A stretch of 64,000 nt of DNA. It comes from Hyaloperonospora brassicae (lineage: Eukaryota > Oomycota > Peronosporomycetes > Peronosporales > Peronosporaceae). A program made the position numbers and the translations under genes. The notes beneath the pieces were generated by a model that had not been told where the DNA came from, made no database searches, and saw only the letters and a program-made list of their open reading frames with translations. Positions 23,251 through 34,962 of the stretch are shown piece by piece. The stretch's first letter is position 1; each line of letters starts with the position of its first letter. Where the stretch lies: contig CANTFL010001411.1 in NCBI GenBank assembly GCA_947650285.1, positions 1 through 64,000 on the forward strand, read 5' to 3'.

Positions 23251-26200
23251 TTTTCCTTATATCAGCTTTTATATATCAATACCTTTATCGTCCCTATCAT
23301 TTTCGTGATGGATGTTGTCGGCGATAGCAATTGTAACTACTGAGCGCAGTATCTAATGCCAGAACAATCAATGGCCGATTGGAGCTTCGACCTACTTCGT
23401 GAAATTGCTAATCGGCAGTGTGTGCGATCCGCCATCATGTAAACACACCGCTGGTTTGCAATGTGTCGATCGTGTGCCTACAGAAGAATGGGTGACATCG
23501 ATTATAGAATGCGCGTACCACAGCTTGAAGAAGCAAAAGGATTTTGCATCAGCGGCCGGTAGGCTCCTCCTTACGGCATCTGGAACTAGCCTGTGAGTTG
23601 TTCCTTCTTGGCGCCTCTAAGAGTGGACGGTCGAACGTGCAAACATTTGGGATACGTTTCTCGCGTTGTGTTGGCTAGCTCCATTAACGATGTTCGGCGC
23701 ATCTTGTAGGAAACGGGGGAAACCGATCAACTTTTCGCAGACAGATCGTAATGTAGAAGGATGCGAATTGGAGAAGTTGCGGTCATTGTTCTGCTTATAG
23801 CTAAGGGGCGTAAGCGAATCAGTTTCCTGTTTATAGACAACAACATTCGGTACATAGTGCGATATGATGTTGAATGGGTGCTTACGCCCTCGTCTCCCAC
23901 GTTTTGGCTGTCGCTACCGAATGTCTTTCCGCATGAAATCTATGCTACGTGCACAAGGCAAGATGGCTCGAATCATGGACCGTCCTGGAGACGCAACAAT
24001 GCCAACCCAATTGTGATTCTAACGATGTTATCAGGGCCATTGCTTTCCGACACGCTTATTGACATAACTGCCCAAAAGCGCTATGGCCTATCGCGAATTC
24101 ATTGGCACGCCGTTGTTTCCAGTACTATTATCATTCAGTGTTGTGGCACAAAGCGCAAGTGTGCACTCAATTACTCCACCGTTGTAGCGCCTTCGTAAGT
24201 ACACTACGCGGGTGCGTTGAGCTAGCGGACGACATACCAAAGTGCCTCAGGAACACACCTCCCGTCGAGACGGCAGCCCTTTACTTCGTATGACGCTGAA
24301 TCAAACTGCCTGACGGACTGATGTGGGCGGCTTTGTGGGACCCATCCGTAGAGAAGCCGTGCAAGAATGATAAATGTGGACACAGACAACAACATGCATG
24401 ACTTGGGCTCGTGGCGCGTGTACAACCACGCCCATGTGTTTGTTAAAAGCACCACGTCGGGCCATTCGTATCATAGAGCCCAACATCAGGTCGAGTATAA
24501 GAGCTAACTCTGTTTCGTCTACAGTGACGAATCTAGATAGCATTAATCACTTCGGAGCGGCTGACAAGGAAGAGGATACTGGCGATGAGACTGGGCCGTT
24601 GCAGAAGAATACGATGGCACAAGAAACGCATCAGTCTATGTTCAGGCGACCAGGTGTACAAATCGGAGCTTGCAGGAGGCCACCAAACAATCCAAGTTGG
24701 TGTGCAAAGCGCTTTCGCGAAAAGTGCTTGTCGTATGCCGTCTCCCGGGTGAGACGTCTCAGCGACGAGATTGGAGCAGCAGTGATAAAAGCACGCGATC
24801 AAAGGCGACAAATCGTGTATCGCACACGTGTCATTTTTGGCAAAGGGCTACCCAAAGGTCCGTTACCACCTGCGGGTCATGCGCAATGACGTTGCTTTCT
24901 ACCAGCACGAAGACATGAGGAATGGTGGCGAAGAACGACGATGATGTTCACACAAGTCGTGCTCCTCGAGCCGATCGATTCTTCGGGCTCCGTGGAGGTG
25001 CTGCTCGCCGACCAATTGTAGCGCCATTGGTCAAACAACGTTGAAGCGGCGTGTTTGCAAATCGGTAGGTCTCGCAGTTCTTCACATTGGGCTCAGCCCG
25101 TGAGTGTCGCAAAGATGGTGACTGACGCCACGGTACACTACGTGGCAAACGCGAGTCGGTCCACGCTGAGCTGGATGGAAAGGAGCGTCTGAAGCAAAAG
25201 ATAGGGCGATGCGGGAACGAAATTTTTGACTTTGCTACTGCCAAGTAGGCCCAAGACGCCGCGCAGGGATCTTGCCACACAGGTCGCAATGTCGATGAAT
25301 TAGCTCCAGTGCTTGTTCTTGTGTTGCTAGAGGCGAATTGACGCCGCGTAACGATGTGCGTGGCGGTCGGTAGATAAACAGCTCTTTCTCTTCCAGTTGA
25401 AGTACAGCAGTAGAGGCGGTTCGCCGCTGCGTCATTTGCTCGTACCATCTGATCGTCTACGCCGCTTTGGCTGAGCCATCGTCGTGTCCAGGATGGGGAT
25501 GGTATCTGCTCGTATGTAATGTCGCGACAGGTCCGAGATGCGGATCCTCCCGATTCCTTGGGGCCATTTGACGATCATCGACTGCAGACATTAGCACGTA
25601 ACCGAGTCAGTCTCGCACCCCTCGGGATACTATTCTAGTGCGCCACTGAGGAGCGGCCAGCTAGCCGGCTAGCAGTTGAATCTGTGCCATTTGAACGGGA
25701 GAACGCTACAGCGTTCAAGAGGCATCTCCACCAGACTCGAACGAGATACCAGCGTTGACAACTAGGCCTAAGCTGTAGTAGACATCCTGGCAACCGACGA
25801 AGGTGAAATGGACACGTCTGCTGCTCTCTCCAGCGATGAGAAGCATATGGCCTGCATCAGGCAGCACGAAGGACTCTTGCATATCTTCTTGAACAGCGCT
25901 CGAGTGACCAAGCGTTGGGCAATCTCCCAGTCGACGAGATTATGTTGCAACGGTCGTCACATGCTCCGCTGCAAGCAAGCCGCGTCGTCTTGATCGGCTC
26001 CGAGCCACCTTCGCGGGCACGGACTGGTACCGGGCGCTTCTTCCCCGATACTGCTGACATTGTAGAACGGATCGGGCAGAAGATGTGGTGGATCGCGCGC
26101 TCCGTCTGCGTGACTGCGCTGTGTGCTCAGCAGAAACCAGAGCGTACATAAGTAGGAAGGTGTGCGACCACAGGCGATGATGAGGCAACGGAAGTGCGGC

Positions 26201-26469
26201 AAGTCTTCCTGTGATGGTGGTGTCAAGTCGTCCATTATTATGATAACTAACGACGATAAGTGTGACAAGAAGTACGGCCCGGGTATCGGGTCGACAACTA
26301 AAGGGCTCCGTAGAGCCAGGGGCGACGCAACGAGGTCAGAGACCCTCCTACCGAAGCCAACTACGAGTCAATCAGACCGCTGGCGCGACCAAGTAGACTG
26401 GGGACATGCGTACCGCCGGAGCGGCAGCACGTACAACGCGGGTATGCTGCCATATAAGGCAACAAACCC
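23251..26469. other. unresolved region, probably old TE debris
   Basis: Several open frames of 60-170 codons occur on both strands (for example plus 23761-24198 and 24374-24889, minus 25448-24948). I cannot assign any to a family, and none has a start context, intron pattern or motif that would make it a convincing gene. 26162-26470 leads into the satellite. Confidence 0.4.
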
Positions 26470-28235
26470 CTTTAGGACCGCTTGCGCGGCCCCCGACGTG
26501 GAGTGCGAACACCGAAGTGACTGCGTGGCGTGGAGAACGCCAACCCGCCATATCTCTCCGAGGAGCTCAACCATCTGCGATGGTGCTCCCTTCAGCCCTT
26601 GCGCGGCCCCGACGTGGAGTGCGATCACCGAAGTGACTGCGTGGCGTGGAGAACGCCAACCCGCCGTATATATCTCCGAGGAGCTCAACCATCTGCGATG
26701 GTGGCTCCCTTCAGCCGCTTGCGCGGCCCCCGACGTGGAGTGCGATCACCGAAGTGACTGCGTGGCGTGGAGAACGCCAACCCGCCAATATCTCTCCGAG
26801 GAGCTCAACCATCTGCGATGGTGGCCCCCTTCAGCCCTTGCGCGGCCCCCGACGTGGAGTGCGATCACCGAAGTGACTGCGTGGCGTGGAGAACGCCAAC
26901 CGCCATATCTCTCCGAGGAGCTCAACCATCTGCGATGGTGGCCCCCTTCAGCCGCTTGCGCGGCCCCCGACGTGGAGTGCGATCACCGAAGTGACTGCGT
27001 GGCTGGAGAACGCCAACCCGCCGTATATCTCTCCGAGGGCTCAACCATCTGCGATGGTGGCTCCCTTCAGCCGCTTGCGCGGCCCCCGACGTGGAGTGCG
27101 ATCACCGAAGTGACTGCGTGGCGTGGAGAACGCCAACCCGCAATATCTCTCCGAGGAGCTCAACCATCTGCGATGGTGGCTCCCTTCAGCCCTTGGGCCC
27201 CGACGTGGAGTGCGATCACCGAAGTGACTGCGTGGCGTGGAGAACGCCAACCCGCCTATATCTCTCCGAGGAGCTCAACCATCTGCGATGGTGGCCCCTT
27301 CAGCCCTTGCGCGCCCCCGACGTGGAGTGCATCACCGAAGTGACTGCGTGGCGTGGAGAACGCCAACCCGCCGTATATCTCTCCGAGGAGCTCAACCATC
27401 TGCGATGGTGGCTCCCTTCAGCCGCTTGGCGCCCCCGACGTGAGTGCGATCACGAAGTGACTGCGTGGCTGGAGAACGCCAACCCGCCATATATCTCTCC
27501 GAGGAGCTCAACCATCTGCGATGGTGCTCCCTTCAGCCGCTTGCGCGGCCCCCGAGTGGAGTGCGATCACCGAAGTGACTGCGTGGCGTGGAGAACGCCA
27601 ACCCGCCTATATCTCTCCGAGGAGCTCAACCATCTGCGATGGTGGCTCCCTTCAGCCGCTTGCGCGGCCCCCGACGTGGAGTGCGATCACCGAAGTGACT
27701 GCGTGGCGTGGAGAACGCAACCCGCCATATATCTCTCCGCGGAGCTCAACCATCTGCGATGGTGGCTCCCTTCAGCCGCTTGCGCGCCCCCGACGTGGAG
27801 TGCGATCACCGAAGTGACTGCGTGGCGTGGAGAACGCCAACCCGCATATATCTCTCCGAGGAGCTCAACCATCTGCGATGGTGGCTCCCTTCACCGCTTG
27901 GCGCCCCCGACGTGGAGTGCGATCACCGAAGTGACTGCGTGGTGGAGAACGCCAACCCGCCTATATCTCTCCGAGGAGCTCAACCATCTGCGATGGTGGC
28001 CCCCTTCAGCCGCTTGCGGCCCCCGACGTGGAGTGCGATCACCGAAGTGACTGCTGGCGTGGAGAACGCCAACCCGCCATATATCTCTCCGCGAGCTCAA
28101 CCATCTGCGATGGTGGCTCCCTTCAGGTTGGCCCCGACGTGGAGTGATCACCGAAGTGATGGTGGGTGGAGAACGCAACCGCTATATCTCTCCGAGGAGC
28201 TAACCATCTGCGATGGTGGCCCCTGAGTCGCGCCC
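26470..28235. repeat. satellite array, about 15 units of roughly 119 bp
   Basis: The phrase GAAGTGACTGCGTGG recurs with spacings of 116-121 bp from 26514 onward. Each unit contains GACGTGGAGTGCGATCACC, a hairpin TGGCGT...ACGCCA, ATATCTCTCCGAGGAGCTC and ACCATCTGCGATGGT. Units differ mostly by single-base losses in short runs; the last two are more eroded. The long apparent ORFs across it are repeat translation, not protein. Confidence 0.93.
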
Positions 28236-28933
28236 TTGACGTGGGTGTGCCTCGCCGAGGACGTGGCGACGCCTCCAGTCCTAAAACACCCCTGCTAGGG
28301 CCGCTGGACGTCGTCTCCTACGCCCACTCCCGCGATGGAGTGAGGTCCGCTAGATCTTGAAGTGGCCCCCAAGGGGAGGATTCCCTCGAGTGATCCCCGA
28401 AGGGAAAAGATGGGAGTAAGAAAGGAATCAAGTCTTCCTGTGACTGCATCGTGCGGTCGCACGCAGAGAACAGCGACACGGCAGAACAAAGAAGCGGCCA
28501 CCTCTGCGTATCAGCCGAAATGTTCTAGGGATGTTTTGCTCAACAGCAGTCGCTGAGGCAATAAGCGACAGGAGCCAACACTGGTCTACGCGTGGGGCGG
28601 AGGACACTTGGCAAACCTTGTAACGATCGTTCACAGTCTGTTTATCGCTCTCATTGAACGCTCGTAGCTCGTGTAAGAGCGCTGTGTGTTGTAGCTACTC
28701 TTTTGCGAATCAATTTGTTCGTAGCGTCGAGCATCCGTCGTCAAGCCACATGGAATGGCTTCCATGCATACGATGTGCCGGACGTAGGGTTGTCCTCCGC
28801 GGCAAATGACAATGAAGTTGAGCCCTCACGTTCACACTGGAGCTCGCTTTGAACGCGCGTCGCGCTCCTTCACCATTCATAAAACATCGTCCGACGCTAA
28901 ACTGCTTCCCGTCCTGCTCGTTGACGGAACATC
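28236..28933. other. spacer between satellite and secreted-protein candidate
   Basis: No gene is recognised. The last bases before 28934 would be the promoter and leader of the next gene. CACCATTCATAAAA at about 28870 is only a weak resemblance to the oomycete initiator. Confidence 0.4.
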
Positions 28934-29245
28934 ATGCGCCTAATTGGTCTCGTGTTATTCACCGTGGGGCTCTTAGCGGCAAGCAGCGGCAGGACGGCCA
29001 GCGCCGAGGGCAACATTCGCAGTGGCGGTGAGAACGCGATGGATGTCCAAGTCACTATAGAGGAGCGGAGAGGTGGGGGAGGTGGCCGAAGTAGTTTCAG
29101 CAGTTACGGACATGGCGGTGGTGGTGGTGCTGCTGTCGGCGGCTTGAGCGATGCGAATCGACATCGTCACGTCCCCCCAACAATCTATCACGGCAAGGAG
29201 GAAAAGTCCCGAGCGGAAAAGTTCTCTACTTTCGATTGGTTTTGA
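28934..29245 (+). CDS. putative secreted glycine-rich small protein (103 aa), possibly frameshift-truncated
   Basis: The N-terminus MRLIGLVLFTVGLLAASSGR with a following TASA-type cleavage site is a convincing secretory signal peptide. The mature part is glycine-rich (GGGGG tracts at about residues 50-70) with an acidic EER-like stretch (EERRGG) and a charged tail. No RxLR motif is present. Right at the stop, another frame (to 29375) continues with a charged, helical-looking peptide (KCMRHFRKQYERETL), so a one-base shift near 29230 may have truncated a longer protein of about 145 residues. No family is recognised. It is a candidate effector-like or apoplastic protein on signal-peptide grounds only. 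Confidence 0.45.
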   Translation: MRLIGLVLFTVGLLAASSGRTASAEGNIRSGGENAMDVQVTIEERRGGGGGRSSFSSYGHGGGGGAAVGGLSDANRHRHVPPTIYHGKEEKSRAEKFSTFDWF

Positions 29246-30490
29246 GGCTCAAGCGAAGAACGACAAGTGCATGCGGCACTTTCGCAAACAATACGAACGA
29301 GAGACTCTCGCGGACGCGGACGAAGGGCTACTGAACCAGCACCGTTTGCCAGCTTTGCAAAGTGCGACACGGTAGTAGAAGACAGTTAATGAGAAACATA
29401 CACCTTTTTTTGCGTGTTGATCGGTGTGGGTGTGCTTGAGTGAGTAAAGGACGATGCGACTTCGACTGATGACTGTCACTACGGGTGCAAAAGACCTGCA
29501 CAAGCGATCATCGGCAGGTATAGACGCAACGCCTTGTCCGTCTCCTTTATTGAGCATGTGGATCTTCGTCACTCTATCTCCCTATCGTATGACTGGGTGA
29601 ACTCTGCTTTAAGGTTTGCATCGATAGTCGATGCTCCTACGACCGGCGCTGGATTTCGGCGCGTATCATTGCACGCACGACCACCGTGTGCCCATACACA
29701 ATGTCTGCTTGAAGCCTATTCGTTGTGGAGGAACATCTGCTGTTGCAGTTTCCTTGCATCGAGGGTACACGCCCCTTGCGCAGACAAGAGTCGCGAGCCA
29801 GCTCGTGCTCGTCTCAAAGCGTCGAGAGCTTCGCTGCATAGTGGTGTCAAGTAGAACACGTCACGCCGCCGTCGTGACGCCAAAACCGTCCGCATGTTGC
29901 CAGTTCACGGCCGTATTTTGTTCGCAGCTGTTATGGTACCATAACGAACTGGGACTTAACACGGTCCGACTGTGTTCGAGACCATGTGTCTGGTCATGGC
30001 TCCATTATGTTCGCGCATCAGATGCGTGCGCAAGTCTGGAGCCAGCGCGCGGACGATTCTAACCGGTCATATCGCCTTCTTCGACGCGGCCTGTTATTTC
30101 GACCAGATCGACCCTAACCAGCGAGAAGACAGTTTCTGGTCTCCACCTGTTTTATGCATCGACTACTGAGCTCCTCTCTATTCTTGATTCCTTACCGTGT
30201 TTATTGTATCAGCTCTCCCGTCTCCACTCGTTCAGCGATGACACGGCGTGAAAAGCCGCCACTCAGTCGAAAAGAGGTCCAAATGAATGCCAGAGGGACG
30301 TGCTGGACCAGCCCCTGATCCGAAGATCGGGAACATGTCTACTACTACTGTTCCGGATCCGTGGGGCCAGTGCCGAGAGACTCTACCGCTCGCGCGCGCG
30401 CTTTTGGTGGTTCTCCGCAAGTCATCACTTTGCTTTCTGCTTCCGCCTCGACAAGTCCGACGCGCTGAACCGTTCTCCACGTCCGACACG
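29246..30490. other. intergenic, no gene recognised
   Basis: Open frames here (for example 29631-30062) lack signal peptides, known motifs or intron signals. The end of the stretch must carry the promoter of the acidic secreted protein. No good initiator match is seen. Confidence 0.4.
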
Positions 30491-31516
30491 ATGCACCTGA
30501 ACCACCTCCTGCTCGCTACAGCTCTTGCGCTGTTTATAAACAGTGATGCTGTGGTCACGGCGGGCAAGCCGGACTCGATCGCCACCCAAGTCGAGCAAGT
30601 CGATCCTGTCGAGCAAGTGGATCATGTCGAGCAAGTGGACCCTGTCGAGCAAGTGGACCCTGTCGAGCAAGTCGACCATGTCGAGCAAGATGACCATCAC
30701 GGCGGCAAGAACGCGACTGGTCCAGAGCAGGCGGCTGTGATTCCCGTGAAGGTCCCGACCGAGAAGGTCCTGGTGGAGGAGGACCCGTCGGAGGAGGGCC
30801 CGACGGAGAAGATGCTGGCGACGAAGGGTGGAGCGATCATTGGTGTTGGCCTCGGCGAGGAGAGCGACGAGGGCGACTCGTGGGACCGCAGTGACGACAG
30901 CGATCTGTTGGATGCGTCGGGCTCAGGCGACGACTCGAGTGAATGGGAGGACGCGTCGGGCTCCAGTGAGGACGCGAGTGAGTCGGAAGATGCGTCGGGC
31001 TCTAATGCGGACGCGAGTGAGTCGGGTGAGTCCGACAGCGGCAGCGCGCTGGACGATCTGTTCTCTTCGAGTGGCAGCGAAGATTTCGATGCGTGGCTGA
31101 AGTCGCTGAAAGATCTGGGACTGGCCTCGGATGAATCGGGATCCGACGAGGACGCGAGTGGCTCTGAGGAGCCAACGAAGGCTCCGAAGAAGACGAAAGA
31201 GGCCGACTCGTCGGCGTCGGAAATGATGAACTTTGACGACTTCTTTGCGGACATGAAAGGCTCGGGTTTTGGTGGAGGTTTTGGTGCCCTGATGGGGACA
31301 CCTGCGCCAGAGACGGCGGCTGAATCGGAGGCGAGTGGGTCGGCCAAGTCTGGCAGCGACCAGTCACAGAATGCGACCCCTCAGTGTGACGAGGGCAAGT
31401 GGAGCAGGTTTAAGGCGTGGTGGGGTAAATGGCTCCACATTACGACGGATAAGGATTGCCCGGAAGACACACCATCACCTGACACACCTGCCTCGGCCAA
31501 GCTTCGTCCGGACTAA
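30491..31516 (+). CDS. acidic secreted protein with VEQVD(P/H) repeats (341 aa)
   Basis: The frame is open from 30287, but the ATG at 30491 is preferred because it begins a signal peptide (MHLNHLLLATALALFINS, cleavage about A24). Residues 34-69 are six hexapeptide repeats VEQVD(P/H). A KVPTEKVLVEEDP-type stretch follows, then a long Ser/Asp/Glu/Gly region (about 105-290) with recurring DASGS and EDAS units. This resembles phosphorylatable, calcium-binding or highly soluble secreted acidic proteins. Near the C-terminus is a short Cys...Cys segment rich in tryptophan (WSRFKAWWGKWLH, about 309-321), then a Pro/Thr tail. No RxLR-EER, enzyme or known domain is seen. It is inferred to be a secreted host-interface or wall-associated protein of unknown function. 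Confidence 0.7.
   Translation: MHLNHLLLATALALFINSDAVVTAGKPDSIATQVEQVDPVEQVDHVEQVDPVEQVDPVEQVDHVEQDDHHGGKNATGPEQAAVIPVKVPTEKVLVEEDPSEEGPTEKMLATKGGAIIGVGLGEESDEGDSWDRSDDSDLLDASGSGDDSSEWEDASGSSEDASESEDASGSNADASESGESDSGSALDDLFSSSGSEDFDAWLKSLKDLGLASDESGSDEDASGSEEPTKAPKKTKEADSSASEMMNFDDFFADMKGSGFGGGFGALMGTPAPETAAESEASGSAKSGSDQSQNATPQCDEGKWSRFKAWWGKWLHITTDKDCPEDTPSPDTPASAKLRPD
30590..30697 (+). repeat. 18-bp coding minisatellite, 6 units
   Basis: Six tandem copies of an 18-bp unit (GTCGAGCAAGTGGACCCT-like) encode VEQVDP or VEQVDH. Changes between units are mostly in the last codon, and the repeat keeps the frame. Confidence 0.9.
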
Positions 31517-32209
31517 GCGGGGGATCATCCAGCTGTATGACTGCAGTTTAGTGTCCGACGTTATGCTTCTAAGGGTACAGCATAACGATCAATATAAACA
31601 TTTTTTGCCGAAGTGCCGAAGTTTAATGGCGTGTCAAGACCGCAATGGCTTTGCAGACAAGTTGGACTGTGGATCACTGACGCGCCCGTGTAGCAATGAC
31701 CGAGAGGGTGTGATAGAGCAGTAGTAGTCGGGCGAAGTGGTAGGAAGAAGCCTATGGTACAAACTCGTGTCATTGTGAGCAGTGTAAAAGTGGCAACTCT
31801 GAACGAGTGCAAGTAGACACGAAATGGACAGTCTGCGGCTCTGCTGAATCCATGTCGACTCGCGATGATAGTGAATGGTACATGCGACCATCGAGCTCAC
31901 ACACGCAGCACCGGATCTAGTTGCAAGGTTCGATCTTGCCGCACGCTTGCGGTGCTAATTGAACGCAACGAAGCCATAGTGGTGGGGGGCCAACCACCGT
32001 TATTCCGGCGAGCAGTGAAATACAGCAGCTGGATCTCGTATAGAGTGCTTTATTCTATCGGCAGCTATTGCTTCGCTGCTCCGCCTTCTTTTGCCAATCG
32101 ATACGCGTCCGTGAACCCATTTCGGTTCAATTGAACGCACTTCGAGTTTTTTACCCCTCGAAAACAACGCGCGCAAAAACAACCAATCAGTCGACTCGAC
32201 CCGATTGAC
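31517..32209. other. intergenic with NRAMP promoter
   Basis: No gene is recognised in the first 500 bp. Immediately upstream of the NRAMP start, about 32117-32134 (CCCATTTCGGTTCAATTG) loosely resembles the oomycete initiator arrangement (CATT...CAATT) and could mark transcription start. Confidence 0.4.
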
Positions 32210-33906
32210 ATGATCGAGACTCGACCATCTGAGCTGCACCGGTTGCTAGAGCACGACGTGCACGAAGGCGCCGACTACGACGCAGTCCGCAAGACGCTGT
32301 CGCTTCCGTCGAATGCGACGGGACCTTCTGCGGAAGGATCTTCGTCGCGCAAGTTCAGGTGAGTGCGTACATACGCTATTGAAAGCCATTGTTTACTCTG
32401 GTGATGTGACTCACTGGTGGTCCGCTCGGTAGCTGGCGGACGTTGTGGGCTTATGCTGGACCGGGATGGCTCATGAGCATTGCCTACGTGGACCCTGGCA
32501 ACCTCGAGAGCGATCTCCAAGCAGGAGCGTATGCCGGATATCAGCTCACGTGGGTCCTGTGTGGCGCTACAGCAATGGGCTTCTTCCTCCAGTTGCTTGC
32601 GGCTCGACTGGGTGTTGTCACGGGCAAAAACTTGGCGGAAATGTGCACGACAGTCTTCCCGCGGTGGGCGTCACTCACACTGTGGATCATGACGGAAATT
32701 GCAATCGTTGGCAGTGATGTGCAGGAAGTGTTGGGCTCCTCCATTGCGTTTCAGGTGCTGTTCAACTTCCCTCTGTGGCTTGGCTGTCTGATCACAGGCT
32801 TTGACACCTTTACGTTCTTGCTGCTCCACCGCTACGGGATCCGAAAGCTCGAAGCGCTGTTTGTTGCGTTGATCGTGGTGATGCTGGTCTGCTTTTGCGC
32901 CAACTTGGTCCGTGGGGACGTTGCATCAGCAGACGTCATGCGTGGCTTTGTGCCGCGCGTGGATCACTACGCCGTGACGCAGGCTGTGGGCATCATCGGG
33001 GCGGTCATCATGCCACACAACATCTTTTTGCACTCAGCCCTTGTGCAATCTAGACAAGTGGATCGACACAACGAACGCAACGTCCGCGAGGCGAACAAGT
33101 ACTTCGCGATAGAGGCCTGTCTGGCGCTGATGGTGTCCTTCTTGATCAACTTGGCAGTACTGGCCGTCTTTGCAAAGGGGTTCTTCTCGCCAGACTGCAC
33201 CGCATCTTTCGACACCAGCGGGGTCAACACAGCTTGCGTCTCGGTAGCTATTGCTCATGACAACACGTACGGGCGCTGCCATCTTGCCAGCGGTGACGAA
33301 GGCTTGTGTCAGGAGATCGGGTTATCCCAGGCTGGCACGGCGCTCAGCGGCATGCTAGGACAATACGCTGACGTCGTTTGGGCAATCGGTTTGCTGGCTG
33401 CAGGACAAAGCTCGACCATGACAGGAACTTACGCGGGCCAATTCGTCATGGAAGGATTTCTGCAGCTTCAGCTATCACCGTGGAAGCGCGTGGCGCTCAC
33501 CCGATGTGTGTCGCTTGTTCCTGCACTGACTGTCGCAATCTTGAGCCAGCAAACCCCTGCGGATAGTGACCACATGGACGAGTTGCTCAACGTGCTGCAG
33601 TCCATCCAGCTTCCATTTGCTTTACTTCCAGTACTGATCTTCACGAGCTCGCGTGCCATCATGGGAGGCTTTGTGAACAACAAGGCAACGGTGGTAACTG
33701 GCTGGCTGTTGGCTGGTCTCGTGTGCGTCGTCAATCTGTACTTGATCTTCACGAAGCTGAAAACTCTAGCGTTTGGTGTCACGGGACTCGTTGCTGTGGG
33801 ATGCACTTGTTGTCTGTACTTTGGCTTCTTGGGGTATCTCGTTCGTACTGGAATGACTCTGGCCGCCGATCGGACACGCACAGCCTCTCGCGAATATCAA
33901 GACTAG
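32210..33906 (+). CDS. NRAMP-family divalent metal transporter (two exons, 540 aa)
   Basis: A proton-coupled importer of Mn2+/Fe2+ and related metals across plasma or endolysosomal membranes. Exon 1 is 32210-32358 and exon 2 is 32433-33906. The 74-bp intron starts GTGAGT and ends TAG, and splicing gives a continuous frame (...KF-SWRTLWAYAGPG). The metal-binding motif DPGN in TM1 is at about residues 70-73. The TM6 MPHN motif is at about 243-246. Both have the residues used for transition-metal coordination in the family. About 11-12 hydrophobic segments and a length of 540 aa fit the family. The cytosolic N-terminus is short, hydrophilic and acidic. The ATG at 32210 is the first in frame. It converges with the TFIIS-like gene about 100 bp downstream. 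Confidence 0.93.
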
Positions 33907-34008
33907 AGCTGCACGTTCTTCGCTCCTAACAATACATCAGCACTGCGTCATCAACCAAAGTGGCTCACGCTTCTTCCATCTGCAGACCTATTCCAATGCT
34001 CCAATCAC

Positions 34009-34368
34009 TCAGTCAGCGTAGTTGCGTCCGTATGTCTCAACGCGTCGGACTCGTCGTCTCATGGCCGTTCTGGCGCGTGCCTTCCACTGCTTCAGCAACT
34101 TCTGTGCCCGACATTGCACCTCGGCATCCTCAGCTCGTCGGAAGAGTCGCGTGAGTGCGACTCCAATGCGCGTCTTCTCGAGCATCTCCAGCGATACAAA
34201 CAGCTTCGCCAGTGCCTCGAGAACGCTCAGCATCGTAGCGGTCGTCTTGGCATCGTCCAGCTCCTCCTTCAAGTACTGCACGTGCTCCTGCGACACCATT
34301 TTGTGGCCGTGATGGATCGTCGATTGTCGCTGCCGCTTCTTCTGCAGCACAGACGGAGCTGTAGCCAT
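34009..34368 (-). CDS. TFIIS N-terminal (LW) domain protein, about 119 aa
   Basis: A small basic protein built almost entirely of the four-helix TFIIS N-terminal domain seen in elongation factor S-II, Elongin A, Med26 and IWS1. The recognisable core runs LSVLEALAKLFVSLEMLEKT then RIGVALTRLF and a final VQCRAQKLLKQWKA, a typical 'vG..v..Lrkh....i...A..Li..WK' ending. The frame is open up to an ATG at 34416 (135 aa). The ATG at 34368 is preferred because it gives a simple basic N-terminus (MATAPSVLQKKRQRQ). No central or zinc-ribbon TFIIS domain follows, so it is not TFIIS itself. The role is inferred to be a nuclear, transcription-elongation adaptor. It is tail-to-tail with NRAMP. Confidence 0.7.
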   Translation of the reverse strand: MATAPSVLQKKRQRQSTIHHGHKMVSQEHVQYLKEELDDAKTTATMLSVLEALAKLFVSLEMLEKTRIGVALTRLFRRAEDAEVQCRAQKLLKQWKARARTAMRRRVRRVETYGRNYAD

Positions 34369-34416
34369 AGCAGACGCGGCAGCCGCGTCCCCACGCAGCA
34401 CATATTTTTCTATCAA

Positions 34417-34962
34417 ATGGTTGCGAAAGTGTCGTTGTTCAACACCAACACATGGCTACATTGTTTTGCCGAGCGAATAAAGTGGGTATATGGCTACAGA
34501 TCGCGAAAGTAAGTGGACATTTTGCCAAATAATCGAAAGATTCGGCTGATATGACGAACTGCTGTTCCAAGTTGTAAGCCTAACAATGATTATCGTTGGT
34601 GTGCCCAGAGCTTGTCTTTGTATGGATAAATAACATTAAATCTCCGACCGCACTTGAATAACATATTGAATGTATTGACCAGTAGTGTGAGCCTAGTGAT
34701 ATAAAACTCTTTTTTGGGGAGTCAAATTGCACAAAGGCAAAATTATATCCAATCAGAGAGCAGATGGACAAGTACAGCTCTCTCAGCTACCTCTCCGACG
34801 TATCAGGTCGGAGAGAACAGTGCTGTTATGATTATCACTATACAAACACCAAGTTATTCGCATATTTTAAAAAATAATACACAAGCTCCGACATCTTCGA
34901 CAAAAGGTAACTCAATCGCATATTTTACAAACAACATCCAAGCTTTAACATCTCCACCGAGG
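34417..34962. other. AT-rich spacer with a tandem duplication
   Basis: The stretch is AT-rich. 34857-34900 and 34917-34960 are diverged direct copies of a unit beginning TCGCATATTTTA. The region leads into the Crypton and is probably its 5' untranslated part. Confidence 0.5.

Noticed and set aside
26162..27343. 393-codon open frame over the satellite
   Set aside because: It is translated tandem repeat; units change frame from copy to copy and the same peptides appear in other frames.
26470..28235. CRISPR-like array
   Set aside because: The units are contiguous 119-bp tandem copies without unique spacers, in a eukaryotic genome.
30287..30490. N-terminal extension of the acidic secreted protein
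   Set aside because: It would bury the signal peptide at residue 69; the internal ATG at 30491 gives a proper secretory N-terminus.
30697..31347. Serine/proline-rich minus-strand frame
   Set aside because: Mirror of the Asp/Glu/Ser-rich secreted protein on the plus strand; no signal or motif.
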